A stretch of DNA of 64,000 bases from Halopseudomonas pelagia CL-AP6. Its GTDB lineage: Bacteria; Pseudomonadota; Gammaproteobacteria; Pseudomonadales; Pseudomonadaceae. The position numbers and the translations under genes are program-made. Below, piece by piece: positions 26,628 through 34,165 of this stretch (position 1 is the first letter of the stretch; each line of letters begins with the position of its first letter). The DNA lies in the NCBI RefSeq assembly GCF_000410875.1, contig NZ_AROI01000004.1, positions 148,745 to 212,744 on the forward strand. The letters are read 5' to 3'. Under the pieces are notes generated by a model. It saw nothing but the letters and a program-made list of their open reading frames with translations. It was not told the origin of the DNA and did not search any database.

Positions 26628-27745
26628 ACGCTCTCTCCAAGAATCACGGCTGCAGCCTTCTCTGGCAGGCTATACAGATCGGCGCGATCAGCAAAATCCA
26701 GGGCGTTCTCATGCCAGCGCCGCCGGACCTGATCGTCCTGTAAAATCTGCTTCAGCATCTCATTCAGCTGCTGTTGCTGAAAGGGGCTGGGCACCACACG
26801 GCCAGAGTCGGCCTCCTCAATATAATGGGCGTAGCCACATACATCAGTGACCAGCACTGGCAGTCCGGCGACCAGCGCCTCAAGCAGCACAGTGCCAGTA
26901 TTTTCGTTATAAGCCGGATGGATCAACAGATCAGCACCCAGCAAAAACCGCGGTACGTCGTCACGGCCCTTTAGAAACAGCACCTGATCGCTCACGCCGG
27001 CGGCGCGCGCCTGCAGTTGAAATGGCTTGGCATCGTCCTGACCGATCACCATCAGGCGCGTACGTTGGCGCAGTTGCTCAGGCAAGCTGGCCAACGCCGC
27101 AATAGAGCGATCCAGGCCTTTGGTCTTGAAACCTGAACCTACCTGCAAGAGTAAAAGATCCGTGTCTTTCAGGGCAAACTCGGCGCGAAAGGCCTTCCTC
27201 TGCACTGTTGCATCGGGCGGCGCCCGCCGGTCTGCAGCAATACCTGGCGGTAACAGGTGAAAGCGCTCTTCCGGTGTACGGTAGTGCTTCATGAATAGCG
27301 GTTTCTGCACCTCGGAGATCATTAATATCTCTGTGCGCACCGCTGGCGAAAACACCGCCCGTTCGTATTCGGCAAAGTGTTTGTAACGCCCCCAGTATCG
27401 ATACAGCGGGTTACGCAGGTTTTGCGCCTTGTCTTCAAAACAGGGGTCTGCTGCGTAATATACGTCCAGACCGGGCATCTTGTTGAAACCGACCAGACGA
27501 TCAACCGGCCTGCGCGCCAGGTCCTTGTTCACCCAGGCGCTGAACTTTTCATTACGCCGGTGATTGGAGAAGGCCTTGACTGGCGCGACCAGCACCTCGA
27601 AGCCTGGCGGAATATCACCCTCCCAGATCAGCGTATACACGCGTATTTGATGGCCGCGCTGCTGGCAGATTCTGGCAATGCGCATGAAGTCGCGTTGCAA
27701 GCCGCCGTAGGGAAAATATTTATACAGCACAAAAGCCAGCTGCAT
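26624..27745 (-). CDS. waaG: LPS core glucosyl/GalN transferase WaaG
   Basis: A 373-residue GT4 glycosyltransferase (RfaG) that adds the first hexose residue to heptose II at the cytoplasmic face. It starts LAFVLYKYFPYGGLQRD, the donor/acceptor glycine loop of WaaG. It later has LLQVGSGFKTKGLDRSI and ENTGTVLLEALVAGLPVL (E-x7-E motif). The ATG overlaps the waaC stop by one base (TGATG), and the stop overlaps the waaP TTG. In Pseudomonas the sugar added is reported as GalN. Confidence 0.94.
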   Translation of the reverse strand: MQLAFVLYKYFPYGGLQRDFMRIARICQQRGHQIRVYTLIWEGDIPPGFEVLVAPVKAFSNHRRNEKFSAWVNKDLARRPVDRLVGFNKMPGLDVYYAADPCFEDKAQNLRNPLYRYWGRYKHFAEYERAVFSPAVRTEILMISEVQKPLFMKHYRTPEERFHLLPPGIAADRRAPPDATVQRKAFRAEFALKDTDLLLLQVGSGFKTKGLDRSIAALASLPEQLRQRTRLMVIGQDDAKPFQLQARAAGVSDQVLFLKGRDDVPRFLLGADLLIHPAYNENTGTVLLEALVAGLPVLVTDVCGYAHYIEEADSGRVVPSPFQQQQLNEMLKQILQDDQVRRRWHENALDFADRADLYSLPEKAAAVILGESV

Positions 27746-28818
27746 CAGATCAACCTCTCTTCAAGCAGCAGGGACTGCAATTGCAGGTAGACGTGCCGCG
27801 GATTCAGCCGAGTAAAACACAGCGGCTGCTCGCGGCGCAGATCGAACTTGCGCGCGTCTTCGGGGGTAGGCTGGTAATGACAGGACTTCTGCAAGCAGGG
27901 CGCGCAGGGAAAATCGCTGGACAAATGCACTTGTGAAGCGCCATAGGCGCCGGTCAATATCGGATTGGTCGGTCCAAATAGCGACAACGTAGGCACATCC
28001 AACGCCGCAGCGAGATGCCCTAACCCGGTGTCCACTGCAACACAAGCCGAGGCGCCCGCCACCATTCGCGCCATACCGGCCAGCGACAGTTTCGGTAGCA
28101 CCTGCACGCGCTCAAGCCCCTCGGAAATTCGGTCGGCGCGGGCCTTTTCCGCAGGGTTACCCCAGGGCAGACGCACATAAAGCCCGTCAGCAACTGCCTG
28201 TTCGGCCAGCTCCCGCCAGTATAACTCCGGCCAGTGCTTGGTCGTCCAAGTCGTACCGTGGAAAAACAACAGGTAAGGCTGATCGGTAATTTCGCCCGCC
28301 AGATAGGCCCGGTTGAGGCCGTAATCGCCCACGGAGTCGGCGCCGTTCTTACTCAGCCGATACCCCAGCGCTTGGGCGAACAGCTGCCGTACGCGCTCTA
28401 CCGCGTGCTGCCCCCAGGGCACGTCGCAGCTCTGGTCATAAAAGCGGCTGGCTAGCGGCTCGCGGGCAGAGGTCTTGTCCAGACCGACTACAATGCCCTG
28501 GGCGTAGCGGGTCAGCCAGGCGCTCTTCAACAAACCTTGGGCGTCTATGATCAGGTCGTAGCGAGTGGTGGAAAGTCGCTCCTTGAAGCGCGCCCACTCA
28601 CCACTGCGCCAGGTCTGCAACGGATGCTTGCGCCAGCGGCGGATGGCCACGGGTATGACCTCGGCCACCGCCGGGTGCCAGGCAGGAATCTCGGCAAAGC
28701 CCTCCTCCACCACCCAGTCAAACTGAATATCGGGGATGGCACGGCGCGCGTCAGTCAGCGCCGGCAAGGTATGGATAACATCCCCCATGGACGACGTTTT
28801 GATCAGCAGTACGCGCAT
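27745..28818 (-). CDS. waaC: ADP-heptose:LPS heptosyltransferase I
   Basis: WaaC (GT9) transfers the first heptose from ADP-heptose to Kdo. The 357-residue protein begins MRVLLIKTSSMGDVIHTLPAL with the catalytic Asp in GDVIH, and the C half has FHGTTWTTKHWP and VDTGLGHLAAALDVPTLSLFGPT for ADP-heptose binding. ATG 28818 lies 2 bases beyond the waaF stop; an in-frame TTG at 28824 is less likely because homologues begin MRVLLIK. It uses the product of hldE in the same window. Confidence 0.95.
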   Translation of the reverse strand: MRVLLIKTSSMGDVIHTLPALTDARRAIPDIQFDWVVEEGFAEIPAWHPAVAEVIPVAIRRWRKHPLQTWRSGEWARFKERLSTTRYDLIIDAQGLLKSAWLTRYAQGIVVGLDKTSAREPLASRFYDQSCDVPWGQHAVERVRQLFAQALGYRLSKNGADSVGDYGLNRAYLAGEITDQPYLLFFHGTTWTTKHWPELYWRELAEQAVADGLYVRLPWGNPAEKARADRISEGLERVQVLPKLSLAGMARMVAGASACVAVDTGLGHLAAALDVPTLSLFGPTNPILTGAYGASQVHLSSDFPCAPCLQKSCHYQPTPEDARKFDLRREQPLCFTRLNPRHVYLQLQSLLLEERLI

Positions 28819-28820
28819 GC

Positions 28821-29867
28821 TCAAAGGGCCTGCGGGTCGGCCAGGGGTTCACTCACCAGGCGATCCAGCGCATCAATGACAAGCTGCGGACGCAGATCAC
28901 GCAGGCAATTGTAATGACCGAAACGGCAGGTACGATCAAAACACGGGCTGCAGTCCAGCCCCAAGCGCACCGTTTCTACCTGGCTTGCCAATGGCGGCGT
29001 AAAGTCCGGCGAGGTAGAACCGTAAACCGCCACCAGTGGCCGATCCAGCGCTGCGGCTACATGCATCAGCCCTGAGTCATTGCTGACAACCGCATTGGCG
29101 CAGGAGAGCAAATCGATAGCCTCAGCCAGCGTGGTTTCACCTGACAGGTTCACCGATTCTTCACGCAAGCCGGGAATCAACTGCTGACGGATGTCTTCAC
29201 CGCCGGGGTGATCGCTTTTAGAGCCGAACAACCACACCTGCCAACCCTGGCGAATTTTCTGATCCGCCACCTTGGCATAATGCTCTGCGGGCCAACGTTT
29301 CGCCTCGCCGAACTCGGCACCAGGGCAAAGCGCCAATACCGGCCGATCCAGCTCCAGGCCAAAGCGCTCGAGAGCGGCGTCTCGGGTAACAGAATCAATC
29401 TGCAGACCGGGGCGCGGATAAGGCTTTTGCAGCTCATGATCAGGCTCATAGGCCAGCGCCATAAAACGCTCAATCATCAGCGGTAGGCGTTGTTTATCCA
29501 GCACGCGCATGTCATTGAGTAGCCCATAACGCATCTCGCCGCGCCAGCCGGTTCGCTGGGGAATGTCAGCAAAAAAGGGCACCAGGGCAGATTTTAAGGA
29601 GTTGGGCAGCAATATGGCCTGATCATAGCGGCCTGCCAGGCTTTTACCGATCCGCCGGCGCACGGCAATATCCAGCACGCCATGCCCAAGCGGAAAACTC
29701 AGCGCCTGGCGCACCTCGGGCATGCGCTCAAGAATCGGCCGGCTCCAGTCCGGCGCCAGCACATCGATCTGACAGTCAGGGCCATGGCGCAACTTGAGGC
29801 AGACAAACAGCGTCTGCGCCATGACCATATCGCCAACCCAGCTGGGACCTACAATAAGAATATTCAT
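28821..29867 (-). CDS. waaF: ADP-heptose:LPS heptosyltransferase II
   Basis: WaaF (GT9) adds the second heptose to the inner core. The 348-residue protein begins MNILIVGPSWVGDMVMAQTLF with the Asp in GDMVMAQ; later come LCPGAEFGEAKRWP and VSNDSGLMHVAAALDRPLVAVYGSTS. ATG 29867 was chosen over a longer frame because this is the family start, although no strong ribosome site is seen. It leads the waaF-waaC-waaG-waaP run and is separated from ilvE by an inverted repeat. Confidence 0.95.
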   Translation of the reverse strand: MNILIVGPSWVGDMVMAQTLFVCLKLRHGPDCQIDVLAPDWSRPILERMPEVRQALSFPLGHGVLDIAVRRRIGKSLAGRYDQAILLPNSLKSALVPFFADIPQRTGWRGEMRYGLLNDMRVLDKQRLPLMIERFMALAYEPDHELQKPYPRPGLQIDSVTRDAALERFGLELDRPVLALCPGAEFGEAKRWPAEHYAKVADQKIRQGWQVWLFGSKSDHPGGEDIRQQLIPGLREESVNLSGETTLAEAIDLLSCANAVVSNDSGLMHVAAALDRPLVAVYGSTSPDFTPPLASQVETVRLGLDCSPCFDRTCRFGHYNCLRDLRPQLVIDALDRLVSEPLADPQAL

Positions 29868-29883
29868 AAGGGCAGCTTCAAGC

Positions 29884-29944
29884 CACAAGCTTCAAGCTGC
29901 AAGCCTAAAAGCAATTTATCAGTGCTTGCCGCTTGCAGCTTGTC
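29884..29944. repeat. Imperfect inverted repeat rich in GCTTGCAAGC words
   Basis: Two 21-base arms (29884-29904 and 29924-29944) pair with few mismatches around a 19-base A/T-rich loop. The arms are built from AAGCTGCAAGC-type words. Such repeats are dispersed between genes in Pseudomonas. It sits between the ilvE stop and the waaF start and may end ilvE transcription, although no T run follows. Confidence 0.7.
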
Positions 29945-29953
29945 GCTTGCCAC

Positions 29954-30877
29954 TTATTTAACCAGCGTGCGCCATTCGGCATGCGCACCACTCTGACCGG
30001 TCACCAGGTCAAAATAGGCTTTCTGCAATTTCTCGGTGACCGGACCACGACGGCCTTCACCGATCTGGCGGTTATCCAGCTCGCGGATCGGCGTCACTTC
30101 GGCTGCAGTGCCAGTGAAGAAGGCTTCATCTGCAATATAGACCTCATCACGTGTCAGACGCTTCTCAACGATCGGAATATTGAACTCCGCCGCCAATGCC
30201 AACACCGTACTACGAGTAATGCCATTCAGGCAGGCGGTGACTTCAGGGGTGTAGATCACGCCTTTTTTGACAATAAACACGTTCTCACCAGAACCCTCGG
30301 CAACATAGCCTTCGGGGTCCAGCAGCAATGCCTCATCGGCACCAGCGGAAATCGCTTCCTGCAATGCCAGCATGGAGTTCATGTAGGCGCCGCTGGCCTT
30401 GGCCCGGGTCATGGTGATGTTGACGTGGTGACGGGTGAAAGAGCTGGTGCGTATCTTGATGCCACGCTCCAACGCTTCTTCACCCATATACGCACCCCAG
30501 TGCCAAGCAGCGATGGCCACATGCACTTTGAGGTTGTCGGCACGGATACCCATACCCTCGGAGCCGTAGAAAACCAGCGGGCGAATATAAGCCGTCTCGA
30601 GATTGTTCTCGCGCACTACGGCGCGCTGGGCCTCATTCAACTGTTCCTTGGTAAAAGGAATTTTCATGCCCATGATATGCGCCGAATCGAACAACCGGTC
30701 GGTATGCGCATCAAGGCGGAAAATCGCCGTACCATCGGGAGTGCTATAAGCCCGTACACCTTCAAATACGGCCATGCCGTAATGCAAGGAGTGGGTCAGA
30801 ACATGCACATTGGCCTCACGCCACGGCAGCATTTCACCATCAAACCAGATAACACCATCACGATCGGCCATCGACAT
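29954..30877 (-). CDS. ilvE: Branched-chain amino acid aminotransferase
   Basis: A PLP class IV aminotransferase that performs the last step of leucine, isoleucine and valine synthesis with glutamate. The 307-residue protein has HSLHYGMAVFEGVRAY, FRLDAHTDRLF and the PLP-Lys region TRAKASGAYMNSMLA, then GTAAEVTPIRE near the end. ATG 30877 gives MSMADRDGVIW, the usual Pseudomonas start and length (307); GGAG is 9 bases away. An ATG five codons upstream is the alternative. It lies between glnE and the LPS genes as in PAO1. Confidence 0.96.
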   Translation of the reverse strand: MSMADRDGVIWFDGEMLPWREANVHVLTHSLHYGMAVFEGVRAYSTPDGTAIFRLDAHTDRLFDSAHIMGMKIPFTKEQLNEAQRAVVRENNLETAYIRPLVFYGSEGMGIRADNLKVHVAIAAWHWGAYMGEEALERGIKIRTSSFTRHHVNITMTRAKASGAYMNSMLALQEAISAGADEALLLDPEGYVAEGSGENVFIVKKGVIYTPEVTACLNGITRSTVLALAAEFNIPIVEKRLTRDEVYIADEAFFTGTAAEVTPIRELDNRQIGEGRRGPVTEKLQKAYFDLVTGQSGAHAEWRTLVK

Positions 30878-30919
30878 AGCAGCCCGCTCCATCTAATTGG
30901 TTGTTCTTAACTTGATTAT

Positions 30920-30967
30920 GTCCGGCCCGGACTTGCCCTGTCGCCGTACCCGGGAAACGCCCGGGTA
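30920..30967 (-). terminator. Hairpins between glnE and ilvE
   Basis: TACCCGGG 30947-30954 pairs perfectly with 30960-30967 around AAACG, 8 bases beyond the glnE stop. GTCCGGCCCGGAC 30920-30932 is a second palindrome. Neither is followed by a U run on the minus strand, so termination is uncertain. Confidence 0.35.
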
Positions 30968-30974
30968 TCGCGTG

Positions 30975-33905
30975 TCATTCCGGCAGCCATTTCTGCCACA
31001 GATTGATGACGCCACGTCGGAAATCATGGAACTGGTCGCCACTGACTTTGCCCGGCTGCTTCTGCAATGCCAGGCGATGGGCTGCGGCGCGGTAGGCTTT
31101 GTAAGCCTCCTGCAAGCGCTGCACGTCTTCACCGGAGGTCAGTCCGGCATCACGCAACCCGTCTAGAATTCTGATGTTATCGGTATAACGCAGTAACTCG
31201 GGGTACCGGCACGACCAGGCCAGAACGGCATATTGCACCATAAATTCGATATCAACGATACCTCCAGCATCCTGCTTCAGATCAAACAACGCTTCTGCGG
31301 TGAATGCAGACGGATCAAAACCGGCCCGCGTTGCCTTGGTACCCAGGTTGTCGCGCATTTTATGGCGCATGCCACCCACCTCTTGGCGCAATTTGGCCTC
31401 ATCACGCGGGCGGCTCAGGACTTCCGTGCGCAAATCGTGAAAGCGGTGGCTCAATCGCTTGCAGCCGGCCAACACCCTGGCCCGTACCAACGCCTGATGC
31501 TCCCAGGTCCAGGCTTCTTCACGCTGATAACGGGCGAAAGACTGCAAGGAGCTGACCAGCAACCCGGATTCACCAGAGGGGCGCAAGCGCATATCTACTT
31601 CATACAGCGCACCAGAGGTGGTCTGGGTGTTGAGCATATGAATGATGCGCTGCCCCAAACGAGTAAAGAACCGGCTGCCTTCGATCGGCTTCACGCCGTC
31701 GGTTTCCGCATCCGCATCGCCATCGTGAATGAACACCAGATCCAGATCAGAGCCATGCCCAAGCTCGATGCCGCCGACCTTGCCATAGCCGAGAATGACA
31801 AAATCCATCTCGCACAGGCTGCCATCCGCGCGTTTGGGAAAGCCATGGCGCTGGGTCATTTCTCGCCACGCCAACAGCAAAACCTGCTGAAGAATGGCCT
31901 CGGCGATCCAAGTCAGGTAATCGCTAACCTTCATCAACGGCAAAGTGCCGGCGATCTCGGACGCGGCCACGCGCAACACATGAGCGCGGCGAAAATAGCG
32001 CAGCACTTCCATCTGCTGTTCCAGATCATCCTCGGGGATGCGCATGAGCTGCTGACGCAACTCGTCAACCAGCTCTTCGGTTTCTGGCGGACGATAAAGA
32101 CGCCCGGCATTGAGCAACTCATCGAGTACCACCGGGTAGCGGGTTATCTGTTCGGCTATCCACGGACTGGCCGAGCACAGCACCAGCAGCTCACGTAACG
32201 CACTGGGGTTCTCAGTCAGCAGCAGCAGATAGGCAGAGCGCCGTGCCACAGCCTCCACCAGGGGCATGACCCGCTCCAGCGCCAGGTCGGCATTGTCCTG
32301 TTCAGTGGCCATGCCCAGCAAACGCGGCATAAATACATCCAGACGCTCCCGGCCTAGACGTTGCATGGAGCGAACCCGACCGGACTCCTGCAGGCCTTGC
32401 AGTAACCGCAATGCCTCTTCAGGCTTATTGAAACCGCCCTCGCGCAACTGCTCGATGCGCTGCTGTGCATCCAGCGAGCCTTCCCAGACCGGCATCCATT
32501 CCGAATGCAGGGGTAGCTCTTCGTCATGCTCCTCGTCCGGGTCGGCAATCACCGCAGCGAAATGTCGCGCTACCCGCTCACGCTGGCAATGCAGTGCCTC
32601 CCTGAACGCATCCCAGTCAGCAAAGCCCATGACATAGGCAATGCGTTGCTGGCTCTGCGCGTCGGTCGGCAGCATCTGGGTCTGCCGATCATCCAAGGCC
32701 TGCAGTGCGTGCTCAGCGTCGCGCAGGAAAAGATAGGCGCCTTTGAGCTCGTCCACCGCGTCATCCGGCAAATAGCTGTTGGTTGCCAACATATCCAATA
32801 CTGACAATATTGGTCTCTGCTGCAAACCTCGGTCACGGCCGCCATGAATCAGCTGAAACGCCTGACCGATAAATTCGACCTCGCGAATGCCGCCCGACCC
32901 CAGCTTGACGTTATCTTGCAGCCCCTTGCGCTGCACCTCACGCTGGATCATCAGTTTAAGGCTACGCAGCGCCTCGATAGCGGCAAAATCCAGGTAACGG
33001 CGATAAACGAACGGCTTGAGCATCGCCAGCAGCTCGGCGCCAGCGGCTTGATCGCCTGCGACTACCCGCGCCTTGATCATGGCGTAGCGCTCCCAGTCGC
33101 GCCCCTGATTCTGGTAGTACTGCTCCAACGCATCAAAGCTGAATACCAGCGCGCCGCTGTCGCCATAGGGGCGCAAACGCATATCCACACGAAACACGAA
33201 CCCATCGACCGTGATCACATCCAGCGCCTTGATAAGCCGTTGGCCGAGGCGGATAAAAAACTCCTGGTTGGATAGGCTGCGGCGGCCACCTTGGGTTTCG
33301 CCCGCTTCCGGATAGGCAAAAATCAGATCAATATCAGATGACAGATTCAGCTCCTGAGCGCCCAGCTTACCCATTCCCAGGACCACCATATGCTGCGCCT
33401 TGCCTTGCGCGTCCGAAGGTGTCCCCAGCGCCACACAGGACTGGGTGTATAGCCATTGGTAGGACTGCTCAATACAGGCATCGGCCATGTCGGACAGATC
33501 CCGAGTGGTTTCTGCGGTCGCCGCCATGCGCGTCAAGTCGCGCCAGATAATGCGTACCTGCTGTTGCTGACGAAAACGGCGCAGCGTCTGGGCAAGCTGG
33601 TCTTCGGAGTCAACCGCTGCCAGGGCCAAGGCCAACATACGACTCATGTCGTCTTTTCCAAGCGAACGCCAGAGCAGATCATCTTCAACCAGACGCCAGG
33701 CCATCAATGGGTCGCGCCGCAGTTGCTCAGCGACAAAATCACTGCCCGCCAGCACCACACCAAGACCCTGGACAAATTGCTCACCTAATTCCGGCAACCT
33801 ATCTTTCAGCCCGGCGCGAGTGATTGCAGCATGCCACTGATCCTGGTGGTGCTGGATCAGAGGTTGCAGTGATTCGGGTAATGGCAGAGGCGAGGAAAAT
33901 GGCAT
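30975..33905 (-). CDS. glnE: Bifunctional glutamine synthetase adenylyltransferase/deadenylylase
   Basis: GlnE attaches AMP to and removes it from glutamine synthetase in response to PII state, tuning nitrogen assimilation. The 976-residue protein has two nucleotidyltransferase domains. The N-terminal one is the deadenylylase (GMGKLGAQELNLSSDIDL at about 177); the C-terminal one is the adenylyltransferase (GYGKVGGIELGHGSDLDL at about 703). A central helical region separates them. The length agrees with the family (about 945-985). AGGA lies 7 bases before ATG. It is transcribed away from aceE across a 260-base gap and toward ilvE. Confidence 0.96.
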   Translation of the reverse strand: MPFSSPLPLPESLQPLIQHHQDQWHAAITRAGLKDRLPELGEQFVQGLGVVLAGSDFVAEQLRRDPLMAWRLVEDDLLWRSLGKDDMSRMLALALAAVDSEDQLAQTLRRFRQQQQVRIIWRDLTRMAATAETTRDLSDMADACIEQSYQWLYTQSCVALGTPSDAQGKAQHMVVLGMGKLGAQELNLSSDIDLIFAYPEAGETQGGRRSLSNQEFFIRLGQRLIKALDVITVDGFVFRVDMRLRPYGDSGALVFSFDALEQYYQNQGRDWERYAMIKARVVAGDQAAGAELLAMLKPFVYRRYLDFAAIEALRSLKLMIQREVQRKGLQDNVKLGSGGIREVEFIGQAFQLIHGGRDRGLQQRPILSVLDMLATNSYLPDDAVDELKGAYLFLRDAEHALQALDDRQTQMLPTDAQSQQRIAYVMGFADWDAFREALHCQRERVARHFAAVIADPDEEHDEELPLHSEWMPVWEGSLDAQQRIEQLREGGFNKPEEALRLLQGLQESGRVRSMQRLGRERLDVFMPRLLGMATEQDNADLALERVMPLVEAVARRSAYLLLLTENPSALRELLVLCSASPWIAEQITRYPVVLDELLNAGRLYRPPETEELVDELRQQLMRIPEDDLEQQMEVLRYFRRAHVLRVAASEIAGTLPLMKVSDYLTWIAEAILQQVLLLAWREMTQRHGFPKRADGSLCEMDFVILGYGKVGGIELGHGSDLDLVFIHDGDADAETDGVKPIEGSRFFTRLGQRIIHMLNTQTTSGALYEVDMRLRPSGESGLLVSSLQSFARYQREEAWTWEHQALVRARVLAGCKRLSHRFHDLRTEVLSRPRDEAKLRQEVGGMRHKMRDNLGTKATRAGFDPSAFTAEALFDLKQDAGGIVDIEFMVQYAVLAWSCRYPELLRYTDNIRILDGLRDAGLTSGEDVQRLQEAYKAYRAAAHRLALQKQPGKVSGDQFHDFRRGVINLWQKWLPE

Positions 33906-33994
33906 GGTCTATCCTGTAGAAAACGCAATGCCGCAGCTTGCCACGGCAACGGGCCGCGGAAAAGCACAGTCAGCGAGAACTACGCGGTCATTTT

Positions 33995-34087
33995 GTAGCA
34001 TTACTACATATAAGTTTACAAAGGGATGGATAAACACACTTTTTTGTAGTTAAACTACATAACAATTTATTACGCTGTACTTATAAT
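33995..34087 (+). promoter_or_regulatory. Twin palindromic operators and -10 box upstream of aceE
   Basis: TGTAG-N5-CTACA occurs at 33995-34009 and again at 34046-34060; the centres are 51 bases apart, about five helical turns. TATAAT at 34082-34087 is a good -10 box, and the second palindrome covers or abuts the -35 region, which itself is poor. The surrounding gap is clearly A/T-rich. A dimeric repressor or activator of pyruvate dehydrogenase is implied; its identity is unknown to me. Nothing else is seen in the 260-base gap. Confidence 0.65.
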
Positions 34088-34165
34088 TATCACACCCCGC
34101 TCGTTGTCACAGACTATCAAGTCCCGCACAGCGAATTAGGCCCACAAGGTCTGGAGAACTGACGC

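Noticed and set aside
29933..30910. 325-codon open frame opposite ilvE
   Set aside because: Antisense to a certain gene; no domain or ribosome site.
31233..32198. 321-codon open frame opposite glnE
   Set aside because: Antisense shadow of glnE with no recognisable motif.
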